This document shows, in pieces, positions 1-8,462 of a stretch of 59,166 nt of DNA. Within the stretch, counting starts at the first letter, position 1; each line of letters starts with the position of its first letter. Source of the stretch: Gallibacter sp963634825 (lineage in GTDB: Bacteria; Bacillota; Clostridia; Peptostreptococcales; Anaerovoracaceae). The notes beneath the pieces are model-generated. The model was not told where the DNA came from. It did not search any database and saw only the letters and a program-made list of their open reading frames with translations. The DNA is taken from assembly GCA_963634825.1 (NCBI GenBank), contig CAVHCP010000004.1:1-59166 (forward strand), in the 5' to 3' direction. The position numbers and the translations under genes were made by a program.

Positions 1-51
1 TTTTAGAAGATATAATATGTATTTCTCTTGGAATTTCAACATCCTAAGGCA

Positions 52-162
52 TTTTTATCAACGCTTTTTGTCCACCCTGTATCTTCTTTGAAAAAAAGAT
101 AAAACAGCCGAAACCATTCAAATTTCAACGATTTCGCTTGTTTTTATCAACGCTTTTTGTCC
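52..162. repeat. 22-bp direct repeat, two copies
   Basis: An identical 22-base sequence occurs at 52-73 and at 141-162, 89 bases apart. On the minus strand it begins GGACAAAAAGCGTTGAT. The right copy lies inside the small ORF at 125-244; the left copy lies downstream of its stop. An imperfect inverted repeat around 110-138, followed on the minus strand by a T-rich run, lies between the copies and could act as a terminator. Two copies do not make a CRISPR array. I do not know its role. Confidence 0.7.
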
Positions 163-244
163 TATAACCCGGCTTTCTTCTTGTATATGTATTTGGATCC
201 ACAGGATTTTTTAACTTGTCTGCGGTATTCGCTATGCCACTCAT
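125..244 (-). CDS. Small ORF, 39 aa, unknown function
   Basis: Begins ATG at 244 after a GGAAGG sequence that would serve as ribosome-binding site, 11 bases after the stop of the small ORF at 256-375. The product is hydrophilic and basic, rich in Lys, Arg and Asn, with no membrane segment or signal peptide, and ends in KNKRNR. It contains one copy of the 22-bp direct repeat. Its frame stays open upstream of the ATG past the preceding ORF's stop, so the two short ORFs may be halves of one gene split by a frameshift in a T5 run near 255-260. I do not recognise either half. Coding status is uncertain. Confidence 0.3.
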   Translation of the reverse strand: MSGIANTADKLKNPVDPNTYTRRKPGYRTKSVDKNKRNR

Positions 245-255
245 TCCTTCCACCG

Positions 256-375
256 TTAAAAATCTTTTCTCTCCTCTTTTGGGAACCACTCTCTTATCGC
301 CTGCAGGCGCTCTTTTGACTGTGGAATATTGTCAAGCCAAAGCCTCGTATACACCTCCACTTTTGCTCTTTTCAT
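256..375 (-). CDS. Small ORF, 39 aa, translationally coupled to the CDP-glycerol transferase
   Basis: Its ATG at 375 overlaps the TGA stop of the upstream CDP-glycerol-type transferase as ATGA, a common sign of translational coupling. The product starts MKRAKVEVYTRLW and ends KEERKDF; it is charged and amphipathic without a membrane segment. It could be a genuine small protein, or the broken 5' part of a gene continuing in another frame into 125-244. No family recognised. Confidence 0.35.
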   Translation of the reverse strand: MKRAKVEVYTRLWLDNIPQSKERLQAIREWFPKEERKDF

Positions 376-1616
376 CTAAGATACTCCATCATCATATCTA
401 CGATACGCTCACTTGCGTTGCCATCTTCCATGCAACCTTTTTCCTTAAGGAATACCTCTCTTTTTTCGTTATACACATCATTATCAAAGTTCCTTATATT
501 GTCGCACAATTGTGCTGTGTTTTCTGCTATCATAAATGGCGTTGTTTCCAATCTATAATAAAATCCTCTTTCTTCGTTGTATTTTTTAAGATCTGCAGCA
601 TATATAAAGCAAGGTCGTTTTGTTAGCATAAAATCATATATCCAGCTAGAATAATCCGTTATCCCTATATCCGCAGCTGCCATAAGCTCCTGTATGTCAG
701 GATATCCCGTAGCGTTTATAATATAATTTGCTCTACCAAAATTATTTTTATTTTTATTATGGAAATGATACCTAAGCATTAGTTTCCATTTCCCCGGATA
801 CTTCTCGAGCAGAGCTTTATAGAGCTGATCGTAATTTATATTAAATGGTTTAATATCCCTGTCTGCCCTAAATGTAGGCGCATATAGCAGGATTTTTGTG
901 TCTTCATCAATTGCATAATAATCACATACTTTTCTCTTTAGCCCCTGCATTGTCTCTTCATGAAAGAACATATCGTTTCTGGCATGTCCAAGCATAATTT
1001 TGGGTGTTCCGCACCAATATGATTCTTCAAACACATTATTCTCGAAATCGCTGTTTGTAATCATATAATTTATTCTTTTCCTACTAAGCCTAGCTACAAA
1101 ACGCCAATATCTGGGGTTGTATGTATCTAACCTCTTTATGCCCAGAGACCCATGCCATGTGTTTAAATAAATTTGTTCCTTCTTTTTAGGAATTATTTTC
1201 CAAAGGCATTTTAATGCGTTATCAACCCATATCCTGGCAGTCATCAATTCATATATAGCTTCTGCCGAGCCATCGCGCACAAGTCGCACTTCATCGAGAG
1301 GAATATCCGTATTTTCTCTTTCCTCAAGAGTTTTTTTGTTCACCAACCACACAATATCTATTTCCGGATCATCTTTTTTGCGTTTCAGCAGCTCCTCTGT
1401 TATATACTTGGCATTACATGTGTATTCTCCTTGATAAACAACAAAAACCACTTTTTTCTTTTCTATTTTTAGAAAAAGCGAATAGATTTTTCTATAGCAT
1501 ACTCCAAAAAAAATATCTATCCATCTAAGTATTTTCTCATCTATAAATTTATATATAACCTTGAATGTTCTTCGAAATATTGACTCTTCTAATAAATTCT
1601 TGCTTATTTTATTCAT
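372..1616 (-). CDS. CDP-glycerol glycerophosphotransferase family protein (TagB/TagF type)
   Basis: 414 aa. Enzymes of this family transfer glycerol-phosphate or ribitol-phosphate from the CDP-activated form onto a lipid-linked acceptor at the inner face of the membrane, building teichoic acids and related phosphopolymers. The family signatures are visible: NTWHGSLGIKRL near residue 150, LLYAPTFRADRD near 243 and ITDYSSWIYDF near 320. The first 60 residues are basic and hydrophobic, as in membrane-associated members. It is the most downstream large gene of the first glycan block. The block also carries a second member (11577-13334) and an IspD/TarI cytidylyltransferase that could supply a CDP-polyol. 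The exact acceptor and polyol cannot be read from sequence. Confidence 0.85.
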   Translation of the reverse strand: MNKISKNLLEESIFRRTFKVIYKFIDEKILRWIDIFFGVCYRKIYSLFLKIEKKKVVFVVYQGEYTCNAKYITEELLKRKKDDPEIDIVWLVNKKTLEERENTDIPLDEVRLVRDGSAEAIYELMTARIWVDNALKCLWKIIPKKKEQIYLNTWHGSLGIKRLDTYNPRYWRFVARLSRKRINYMITNSDFENNVFEESYWCGTPKIMLGHARNDMFFHEETMQGLKRKVCDYYAIDEDTKILLYAPTFRADRDIKPFNINYDQLYKALLEKYPGKWKLMLRYHFHNKNKNNFGRANYIINATGYPDIQELMAAADIGITDYSSWIYDFMLTKRPCFIYAADLKKYNEERGFYYRLETTPFMIAENTAQLCDNIRNFDNDVYNEKREVFLKEKGCMEDGNASERIVDMMMEYLR

Positions 1617-1698
1617 ATATGCGTTTTATACCTCTCTATATCTTTGCTAACCTATTTCAGCTTAAATTGCCATATGTAGCATAATCTATTTCAAGGTA

Positions 1699-2754
1699 TT
1701 AAGCAACCTGCTTTTTAGCCAGAAATAGTTTACTGCACAATTTATTTAGTAGCACCGATACAACTATCGTGATGAGTATCATCGTAAAATACTCGCTTAT
1801 CCTATATGCATCAAAACCAAATGCCTTCATCAAATCTTGCAAAGTAATATGTACCATATATAACTCAAGCGAATACTTTCCGAAAAATCTCAAACCTTTA
1901 TTAAATCTTTTGCAATGCTCAAATGCATAAAGAAATCCTACCAAAATGATTATCAATCCAAGTCCGTATATGCTATCTAAATAACGTTCTATATATGGCT
2001 TAAAATCGAGCGTGAGCTTGCAGTATTTGGCAAATACCGCAGCAATTGCAAAAATCACAGCCGTTGATGCTGATATTTTGTAGCCTTCTTTTATATACCT
2101 GCCGGCGAAGCAACCTAAGACAAAGAGGGGTATCCTTGTCAACGCAATTTCGATATTGCCATATAGCTCCGGATTGGTATAATAAAGCGCTACGGGTATG
2201 CCACATGCCAATAAAAGCAATGTGGCAAAACCAAATTTTTTATATTTGCATTTATATATTAAATGGTAAAATAGCGGGAAACACAGATATAAAACTATCA
2301 GAAGTGCAATAAACCATATGGTTATCACGTGATCCGTAACGAAGGTGCAAAATGTCAGATCCTTAAGATATTGTCCCCCCCCCACTTCTTTAATTTTAAA
2401 ATCTTTTATCGCCCAAAATATACCGCCTACGATAAGATACGGCGGTAATATCTTTTTATATCTCCTTGCATAAAACTCTTTTGTGTTATCATTTTTTGTA
2501 TAGGAATAATAAAGTCCCATGCCTGACAAAAATACGAAGATTTCTACACCGATGCTAGCAATGGCTTTGTGATACCAAAGTATCAACTCGCTTTTTAACA
2601 GAAATGGCTCCATCCCTATAATTCCTTTATTTATAGCTCCGCTAAAGTCACCGCTAAAGTGAAATAATATGACCGCTATTATGGCAAGGCCAAAAAGCTC
2701 GTTTCGGTATTTGCTTATCCAATTTAAGTTAAATATTGGTTTTTTATCTTCCAC
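1699..2754 (-). CDS. Membrane acyltransferase family 3 (OafA-like O-acetyltransferase)
   Basis: 351 aa, about ten hydrophobic segments, typical of the acyltransferase-3 family, which transfers acetyl groups across the membrane onto surface sugars. Characteristic segments include LFHFSGDF near the first membrane helix and GVEIFVFLSGMGLYYSY near residue 75. The start is GTG at 2754, nine bases after a GGAGG ribosome-binding site that overlaps the end of the upstream epimerase gene. Residues about 124-127 (VGGG) are encoded by an uninterrupted run of nine G. One G more or fewer gives a stop within about eight codons, so the gene is a candidate for on/off switching and is currently in the on frame. 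It probably O-acetylates the polymer made by this block. Confidence 0.85.
   Translation of the reverse strand: MEDKKPIFNLNWISKYRNELFGLAIIAVILFHFSGDFSGAINKGIIGMEPFLLKSELILWYHKAIASIGVEIFVFLSGMGLYYSYTKNDNTKEFYARRYKKILPPYLIVGGIFWAIKDFKIKEVGGGQYLKDLTFCTFVTDHVITIWFIALLIVLYLCFPLFYHLIYKCKYKKFGFATLLLLACGIPVALYYTNPELYGNIEIALTRIPLFVLGCFAGRYIKEGYKISASTAVIFAIAAVFAKYCKLTLDFKPYIERYLDSIYGLGLIIILVGFLYAFEHCKRFNKGLRFFGKYSLELYMVHITLQDLMKAFGFDAYRISEYFTMILITIVVSVLLNKLCSKLFLAKKQVA
2375..2383 (-). repeat. G9 homopolymer tract in the acyltransferase gene
   Basis: Nine consecutive C on the plus strand, so G9 in the coding strand, within GTG GGG GGG GGA. The reading frame is intact. With G10 the frame reads Val-Gly-Gly-Gly-Thr-Ile-Ser then stop; with G8 it reads Val-Gly-Gly-Asp-Asn-Ile-Leu-Arg-Ile then stop. 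G tracts of this length are known slippage sites in phase-variable genes of other bacteria such as Campylobacter. Slippage here is inferred, not observed. Confidence 0.75.
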
Positions 2755-2755
2755 T

Positions 2756-3787
2756 TTATTTATCCTCCAAAAATTCGACTGTCCTTTTTATGCCTTCTTT
2801 TAGCGAATATCTCGGTTTCCAGCCGAGCTTTTTGAGCTTATCTGCTCCAAGTATACCGAGTGTAAAAGGCGCACAGCCTGTATTTTGCTCATCATTTGGA
2901 ATGTCAAATACGAGCTTTAGATTTCTTTCCGGGTATGCCTCCGTCATCGCCTCTGCAAGTTGCTTTATCGAAACCGTCGAGTCCTCACTCGATATATTGT
3001 ATACAATATCGTCAGAGTCAAGCAAAATATAAAATAGCGCACCGACAGCGTCCGCAACATATGTATATGTCCTAATCGCAGAGCCGTCGCTTTTTAGAAC
3101 AATATCCTCACCTCTCACGACATTTCGCAAGAAGTCCGCTTGCACTCTGCCGTCATCAATCGACATCCCCGGGCCAAATGTGTGTGCCAGCCTTGCAATC
3201 TTTGTGCTGATGCCATATTGCTGTTTGAAGCAAACGCACATAGTCTCTGCAGCCTTTTTGCCCTCAGGATAGCACGACCTTGCCTCGAGCGGATCTACAA
3301 ATCCATATGTGTCTTCGCTAAATACACGCTGGTTTTCGTAAGGCTGACCGTAAACCTCTCTTGAGGAAATAAAGAGATACCCTTTACCACTACCCTCTTG
3401 CGCAACCTTTAGCGTATTAAATGTGCCTATCGTATTTGCCGCTATTGTACCAACAGGGTCCTTCCTCATAATGAGCGGGCTTGCCGGGCTTGCCGTATGT
3501 ATGACAAAATCAAACTTGACATCGCTTACTATCGGCTCTGTCACGCTCTGCTTTATGACATTTATCAGTGGCAAAATCTCACTTGGCAACTTCTCCGGTT
3601 GCCTCATAAGCGCATATATATTTATGTCATAGTTTTTTTCTTTGTTTAGCTCAAGTAGTGTATAAAGCATATAACTGCCGAGCATACCGCTTGCCCCTGT
3701 TATAAGCACATTTGTATTTTTGAACTTCTCCCAGCTCAAATTTTCACTTAAAATATTTTGTATATCTTCTTTTAAAATGTGATTCAT
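2756..3787 (-). CDS. NAD-dependent epimerase/dehydratase (extended SDR), nucleotide-sugar enzyme
   Basis: 343 aa from the ATG at 3787, which follows AAAGGA; an upstream in-frame TTG at 3814 is less likely. The Rossmann nucleotide-binding motif VLITGASGMLGSY lies near residue 35 and the catalytic YxxxK appears as CYPEGKKAAE near residue 180. The YPEGK form resembles UDP-glucuronate decarboxylase and dTDP-glucose dehydratase relatives. It sits directly upstream of the acyltransferase and downstream of neuA, so it probably modifies or makes a nucleotide sugar of this polymer. The exact substrate is unknown. Confidence 0.8.
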   Translation of the reverse strand: MNHILKEDIQNILSENLSWEKFKNTNVLITGASGMLGSYMLYTLLELNKEKNYDINIYALMRQPEKLPSEILPLINVIKQSVTEPIVSDVKFDFVIHTASPASPLIMRKDPVGTIAANTIGTFNTLKVAQEGSGKGYLFISSREVYGQPYENQRVFSEDTYGFVDPLEARSCYPEGKKAAETMCVCFKQQYGISTKIARLAHTFGPGMSIDDGRVQADFLRNVVRGEDIVLKSDGSAIRTYTYVADAVGALFYILLDSDDIVYNISSEDSTVSIKQLAEAMTEAYPERNLKLVFDIPNDEQNTGCAPFTLGILGADKLKKLGWKPRYSLKEGIKRTVEFLEDK

Positions 3788-3823
3788 CTGTTTTTGTTTC
3801 CTTTTTTTTTGCAAAAGTAGTTG

Positions 3824-4534
3824 TCAATTGGTTCCTTTATTCTTTATGTAAAATTCAGCTAACGCCAAGTCGCTTAATTCATCGATATCTACAGAATGGC
3901 TTTTTTTCATAACGAAAGGAACAGGATTATCATTAAAGCTTGTTCCCTCATCAATTTCACTGACCGCATTTATATAGATGCATCCATTTACCCTAAAAAA
4001 CTTTGGCATATCTTGTCTTCGACATGTGCTTGAGACAGTCAATAAGGGTTTTAAATTGTTATTTTCCACGGTACGAATCAAGATCGGATTATCGTCTACC
4101 TCACTGACAGAAACAAGAGGTTTGCATTTACACTCAAAGTATTTCTCTATTGCACAGTCAATATCTACAGTTGTTCTTAGAGGTTCTGTAGGCTGAAGTA
4201 ATACAAGCACATCAAATATTTCTTTTTTCTTTTTTAGCTGCTCGATTGCATGAATAATAACATCTACAGTTTTTGAAGTATCAGAAGCTAATTCAACAGG
4301 TCTCATAAACGGGATGTCCGCTCCATACAGCCTTGACACTTCCGCTATTTTATCATCATCAGTGGAAACCATAACATAATCGATATATTTGCTATTTTTA
4401 CCTGCTTCTATCGTATAACTAATTAAGGGTTTCCCACATAATTCAATAATGTTCTTGTGCAGAATTCCTTTGCTTCCTCCCCTTGCCGGAATAACAGCAA
4501 GTATTCTCTTATCATTATACATCTTATTTATCAC
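3824..4534 (-). CDS. neuA: Acylneuraminate cytidylyltransferase family (CMP-nonulosonate synthetase)
   Basis: 236 aa. Activates a nine-carbon keto sugar acid with CTP to give the CMP-sugar used by transferases. The N-terminal signature LAVIPARGGSKGI near residue 11 binds the nucleotide, and VLVLLQPTEPLR near 110 and VSVSEVDDNP near 140 fit the family. The GTG start overlaps the neuC stop as GTGA; an ATG four codons later (4522) is an alternative with better spacing to AGGTG. It completes a contiguous neuB-neuC-neuA set. Whether the product is CMP-neuraminate, legionaminate or another relative cannot be decided from sequence alone. Confidence 0.85.
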   Translation of the reverse strand: MINKMYNDKRILAVIPARGGSKGILHKNIIELCGKPLISYTIEAGKNSKYIDYVMVSTDDDKIAEVSRLYGADIPFMRPVELASDTSKTVDVIIHAIEQLKKKKEIFDVLVLLQPTEPLRTTVDIDCAIEKYFECKCKPLVSVSEVDDNPILIRTVENNNLKPLLTVSSTCRRQDMPKFFRVNGCIYINAVSEIDEGTSFNDNPVPFVMKKSHSVDIDELSDLALAEFYIKNKGTN

Positions 4535-5661
4535 CTATAATCCACAAAAATTTTTTGAATGTCCATATCCCAAATGGTATCATCTCTGATAATATTCATA
4601 AAAAGCTCTGTGCTGTTTCCTTTTCCGAACTGATAACTTGCAAGTCGAAAATCATTCACCGCAGAAATGGCTCTGTTGATTTTTCCCGAGTCTTCTTCCG
4701 TATGCTGCAGGTTTCTATTTTTAGAAGAATATCTCCCCCTCTGTCGTGTGCCCAAATCGATACTAGGGACAGCATAAACGCCAGTTTCTCTGATTCCTGC
4801 ACTTGAATTGCCAATCATAAAATCAGCATTTTTTAAAAACGTCAAGAAATATTCAAATCTTATCGAAGGAAATATACGAAAATGATTATTCCCCTCAAGA
4901 CGTTTATATTCATTAATGATTATATCTGAGCCAAGATCATTATTGGGGTAGACAACAATATAATCCTTACCTGATTCAATAAGAGCATCAACAATATTTT
5001 CTATATGCCCCTTAAGAAGACTAATCTCTGTTGTTACAGGGTGATACATACAAACAGCATATGTCGCATAGTTCACATCATAGTGTTTCTTTGCCTTTTC
5101 TATAGATGGCAACTTATTTGAAAGCATAACATCAATATCCGGTGAACCTATCACAAAAATACGTTCTTTTTCCTCTCCCAGCTGTTGAAGTCTTTCTTTT
5201 GCATCTTCATTACTGACAAAATGGAGATGTGAAAGTTTTGTAACAGCATGTCTGATTGATTCATCAATTGTACCTGATAATTCTCCACCTTCTATGTGCG
5301 CAACAATTATATTGTTCAACGCTCCAACTACCGCTCCCGCCATTGCATCTATTCTATCGCCATGAACAACTATCATATCAGGCTCAATCTTTCTCACATA
5401 ATTGGTAAGATTTGATATGACATTCCCTAAATCGAAACTCATTACTCCGGAATTTACTTGAGAAAAATCGACATAAATATTTTTGTATTTATCTTTTAAA
5501 ACCTCTCCATATGTATCTCCAAGCTTCTTAACTAAATGCATGCCGGATACAAAAATAAATAGTTCAAGCTTGGCATCTGCCTCTACTGCTTTCATCAGGG
5601 ATTTCATTTTTCCATAATCAGCCCTTGTCCCCGTAATAAACAATATTTTCTTCATATTCAT
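4531..5661 (-). CDS. neuC: UDP-N-acetylglucosamine 2-epimerase, hydrolysing (NeuC/LegG type)
   Basis: 376 aa from the ATG at 5661, which overlaps the neuB stop as ATGA; an in-frame ATG at 5676 would add five residues. The family converts a UDP-N-acetyl hexosamine to the free 2-epimer, giving ManNAc or a 2,4-diacetamido relative. Visible signatures are ILFITGTRADYGKMK at the N-terminus, VVHGDRIDAMAGA near 95, HIEGGELSGTIDESIRHA near 118 and NSSAGIRETGVYAVPSIDLG near 285. With neuB and neuA this forms the three-step route from UDP-HexNAc to a CMP-nonulosonate. Confidence 0.87.
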   Translation of the reverse strand: MNMKKILFITGTRADYGKMKSLMKAVEADAKLELFIFVSGMHLVKKLGDTYGEVLKDKYKNIYVDFSQVNSGVMSFDLGNVISNLTNYVRKIEPDMIVVHGDRIDAMAGAVVGALNNIIVAHIEGGELSGTIDESIRHAVTKLSHLHFVSNEDAKERLQQLGEEKERIFVIGSPDIDVMLSNKLPSIEKAKKHYDVNYATYAVCMYHPVTTEISLLKGHIENIVDALIESGKDYIVVYPNNDLGSDIIINEYKRLEGNNHFRIFPSIRFEYFLTFLKNADFMIGNSSAGIRETGVYAVPSIDLGTRQRGRYSSKNRNLQHTEEDSGKINRAISAVNDFRLASYQFGKGNSTELFMNIIRDDTIWDMDIQKIFVDYR

Positions 5662-6704
5662 TCTATCATGTCCCATCTTAGCTGCACATCATTTGCAATA
5701 TCCATAGCAGCTTTTTCTCCAAGTATTTCCTCATACTTTTCAGCCAATATCCCTCCGATTCCCGGTCGCTTCACCCAGAGGTTCTCCTTCGTAAATATCT
5801 CTCCTTTTTTTATCGGTTTGATAGTCACTACAGAAGCAAAGGCAAAATCAATAGTTACCTGTTCTTCTTTTGTAGCTTCTTTGTTTCCGCCTAACATCAA
5901 ATGAATGTCTTTTGCAGCCTTAACAAGTTCTTCACACTTTTGTTCATCCATAGAGCAGATAACATCAGGCCCCGGTCTGTCTCCTCTATCAATGAAGTGC
6001 CTTTCAACTATTGTTGCTCCAAGCGCCATAGCCGAAATACACGCCGTGTTTGAGAGGGTATGGTCCGACAATCCAATTGGAACTCCTGGGAAAGCATGCA
6101 TCATTTCCTGCATTGCACCCAGTCGAACCAGATGCGGATCTGTTGGGTAGAGATTTGTAGTATGCAATAAAGCATATGGCACTTTGGCATCTTCCAAGAT
6201 ATTGACGGTTCTTTTTATGTTGACAATATTATTCATCCCTGTGGAAACAATCATAGGTTTACCAAAAGAAGCTATATGCCTTATAAGCGGATAGTTATTA
6301 AGTTCTCCCGAACCGATCTTATATGCAAGCACTCCGAATTCTTCCAGGCGATCAGCTGCTGCACGCGAAAATGGAGTGCTGATAAAAACCAGACCTTTTG
6401 ATTCCGCATATTGCTTAAGCTCCCATTCGTCCTCTTCTGAAAGAGCACACCTTTCCATAACTTCATAGATTGAGAGGTCTGTATTTCCCGGAATAACTTT
6501 TTTTGCAGCATGGCTCATTTCATCTTCCACAACATGCGTCTGATGCTTGATAATCCTTGCTCCGGCACGCACTGCCGCATCCACAATGAGTTTTGCAACC
6601 TCAAGCGAGCCTTCGTGATTAATCCCCATCTCAGGTATCACTAATGGCTCTTCTCCAATGCCAACCTTTATGTTTCCAATCTCAAACGATGAATACATAC
6701 CCAA
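5658..6704 (-). CDS. neuB: N-acetylneuraminate synthase family protein (nonulosonate synthase)
   Basis: 348 aa. Condenses phosphoenolpyruvate with an N-acetylated mannosamine-type sugar to give a nonulosonic acid. The N-terminal NeuB barrel is recognised by EMGINHEGSLEVAKLIVDAA near residue 25, IIKHQTHVVEDEM near 50, ISTPFSRAAADRLEEFG near 105 and GLSDHT near 213. A C-terminal SAF (antifreeze-like) domain follows, with TIKPIKKGEIFTKENLWVKR near 290. The TTG at 6704 lies eight bases after AAGGA; an ATG two codons later is the alternative start. First gene of the neuB-neuC-neuA set. Confidence 0.88.
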   Translation of the reverse strand: MGMYSSFEIGNIKVGIGEEPLVIPEMGINHEGSLEVAKLIVDAAVRAGARIIKHQTHVVEDEMSHAAKKVIPGNTDLSIYEVMERCALSEEDEWELKQYAESKGLVFISTPFSRAAADRLEEFGVLAYKIGSGELNNYPLIRHIASFGKPMIVSTGMNNIVNIKRTVNILEDAKVPYALLHTTNLYPTDPHLVRLGAMQEMMHAFPGVPIGLSDHTLSNTACISAMALGATIVERHFIDRGDRPGPDVICSMDEQKCEELVKAAKDIHLMLGGNKEATKEEQVTIDFAFASVVTIKPIKKGEIFTKENLWVKRPGIGGILAEKYEEILGEKAAMDIANDVQLRWDMIE

Positions 6705-6736
6705 TAACCAATTCCTTTCTGTTCTTTAGGCAAAAC

Positions 6737-8440
6737 TTAAATCAAGCTTTTTTCATATATGCTATATATAAATCCAAACCAAGGGAAACGCAGTTTGAGG
6801 CCTATATCATTTGAAACAATTTCCTTAATTCTCTCTTCTTCAAATAGCTCATATTGTCCCAACACATCCATAGCTATTTGTTGGCACTTTTCAAAATCAT
6901 ATTCGCTATCTAAGATTTTATAGACTTCTTCCCAAACCTGTCCCGCTGTCAATTCTTCAGTTTTTACTAATTGATTTTTCTGAAGCTGAGCACGATTGAA
7001 TCCTGCAGATTGCTTACACAAGTTTGTGGATAATCTTTTCGGATAAAGAACATCCTCATCTCCAAGTTGCATACGAATAAGTGAAGCAAGCACATACGGT
7101 GAAGAATAAACATGTAAAGCTTTAACTCCATTTGCCTCACAAGCTCCACAAATACTTCTCGTATTTTCTCCATCCATATGACCGATTAAATTCCCTTCTA
7201 TCAAAAGATGTCTTGGAGATTTTATTTTACCCTCATCTAATAAAGTGATAAGTTCTCGCATTTTTTCAAACAACTTTTCTTTGTAGAGTTGTCTTATATT
7301 TTTTTTACAGAGCTTATCTACAACTAACCCTTTATAACCTTTATATCCGTTTCCCTTGATGATGAACCAAGATAGATATCCCTCTTTAGAAAAATCATCC
7401 TTATTGTACATTTTCCAAAGTTCTTCTGCGTTGCTATATTCTTCATTGAGAAATATTTCCTCTAAAATTTTATCGGTTGATGCTTTTCTCATAAATGTGT
7501 CATACTCCGAAGTGCCTGTGAAAGCATAGTTGTAAAATGTATCAGCCCCAAGCCCAGTAATCAAAGTGTTAATATTCATCAATTTTGCATTTTGTGCGAT
7601 GCCTTGCCACAGTCTTCCGTCCTTGTATGAAAAAGCTACATATTTAGGTAGTTCGCCCTTCCAACCATTGAGAAAATTTTTTATTTTCACATCTATCTCT
7701 GAAAAATCAAGCCCCTCCTGTTCGGCAAATGTTCTGGCGCCAACCATATCTTGTTTACTGTCGAACATATCTATATCAATAATATTAGCGCAAAAATATC
7801 GATTTTTACAATTCTGTTTTTTTGCAGCAAGGGCAAGCAGTGAGGAATCAATACCTCCCGAAAGCATCTCTCCCATTTGATCTCCATATAGCTCCTTTAG
7901 TGCCGCTATCGTCATTCCCACAGACTCAAATAACCCCGACGAATTTAACTCCGGAAATACAATAAATTTCTTACTGATAGAATTGTCTTTTACTGCGTAA
8001 AGGAATGTAGGTGCAAAATACTTAATCTCGTCAAAATAAGTCTCGCCATTTAGACATGAGTCCCAATTTAAAAAATACAATATCTGAAATACATTTAACC
8101 TCATCGTCTCATGAGGCAATTCTCTCCAATCATCAGAAATATACAGATTTCCATTTATCACAGAATAATAAACCCTGGAATGTGCATAATAATCTACCGC
8201 AATTTCAACAACTGCACCATTTTTTTCTAATATACAATACCCCCCCCCATAACAAAATGGAATAATGTCAGATAACGATTCCTTAAAAAGTTTTCTTACG
8301 TTATCCGCATTAAATGGCTCATTGCCAAAAAGAGCCGGTGGGCTGTAAAACAAAATAGTATATTCGCCAACACTTATAGATAAATCCATAGGATTATTTT
8401 CAATCAAATTTCCGTTTCTTAGGTTAACGGTATTCATCAT
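6737..8440 (-). CDS. Asparagine-synthase-like amidotransferase lacking the N-terminal glutaminase cysteine
   Basis: 567 aa from the ATG at 8440, chosen because GAGGAGG lies six bases upstream; a longer frame from 8491 would overlap the upstream gene. The C-terminal half is an Asn-synthase ATP-pyrophosphatase domain with the PP-loop MLSGGIDSSLL near residue 200 and GLGADTFYNY near 300. The N-terminal part resembles the Ntn-hydrolase fold of asparagine synthase but has no cysteine at position 2, so it probably cannot draw ammonia from glutamine, as in beta-lactam-synthetase-like relatives. It lies 22 bases after a sugar amidotransferase of the WbpG/PseA family, suggesting the two make an unusual amide or amidine on a surface sugar. 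Residues 65-67 are encoded by a G9 tract that makes the gene potentially phase variable. Confidence 0.75.
   Translation of the reverse strand: MMNTVNLRNGNLIENNPMDLSISVGEYTILFYSPPALFGNEPFNADNVRKLFKESLSDIIPFCYGGGYCILEKNGAVVEIAVDYYAHSRVYYSVINGNLYISDDWRELPHETMRLNVFQILYFLNWDSCLNGETYFDEIKYFAPTFLYAVKDNSISKKFIVFPELNSSGLFESVGMTIAALKELYGDQMGEMLSGGIDSSLLALAAKKQNCKNRYFCANIIDIDMFDSKQDMVGARTFAEQEGLDFSEIDVKIKNFLNGWKGELPKYVAFSYKDGRLWQGIAQNAKLMNINTLITGLGADTFYNYAFTGTSEYDTFMRKASTDKILEEIFLNEEYSNAEELWKMYNKDDFSKEGYLSWFIIKGNGYKGYKGLVVDKLCKKNIRQLYKEKLFEKMRELITLLDEGKIKSPRHLLIEGNLIGHMDGENTRSICGACEANGVKALHVYSSPYVLASLIRMQLGDEDVLYPKRLSTNLCKQSAGFNRAQLQKNQLVKTEELTAGQVWEEVYKILDSEYDFEKCQQIAMDVLGQYELFEEERIKEIVSNDIGLKLRFPWFGFIYSIYEKSLI
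8240..8248 (-). repeat. G9 homopolymer tract in the asparagine-synthase-like gene
   Basis: Nine consecutive C on the plus strand encode Gly-Gly-Gly at residues 65-67, flanked by TAT and TAT codons. The frame is intact at nine. Adding one G gives a stop after about a dozen codons and removing one gives a stop after about four codons past the tract, so both changes would remove the catalytic domain. Confidence 0.75.
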
Positions 8441-8462
8441 AGAAGTCCTCCTCTTTATATAT

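Noticed and set aside
52..162. Possible CRISPR array at the left end
   Set aside because: Only two 22-bp copies with an unrelated 67-base interval; no cas genes in the window.
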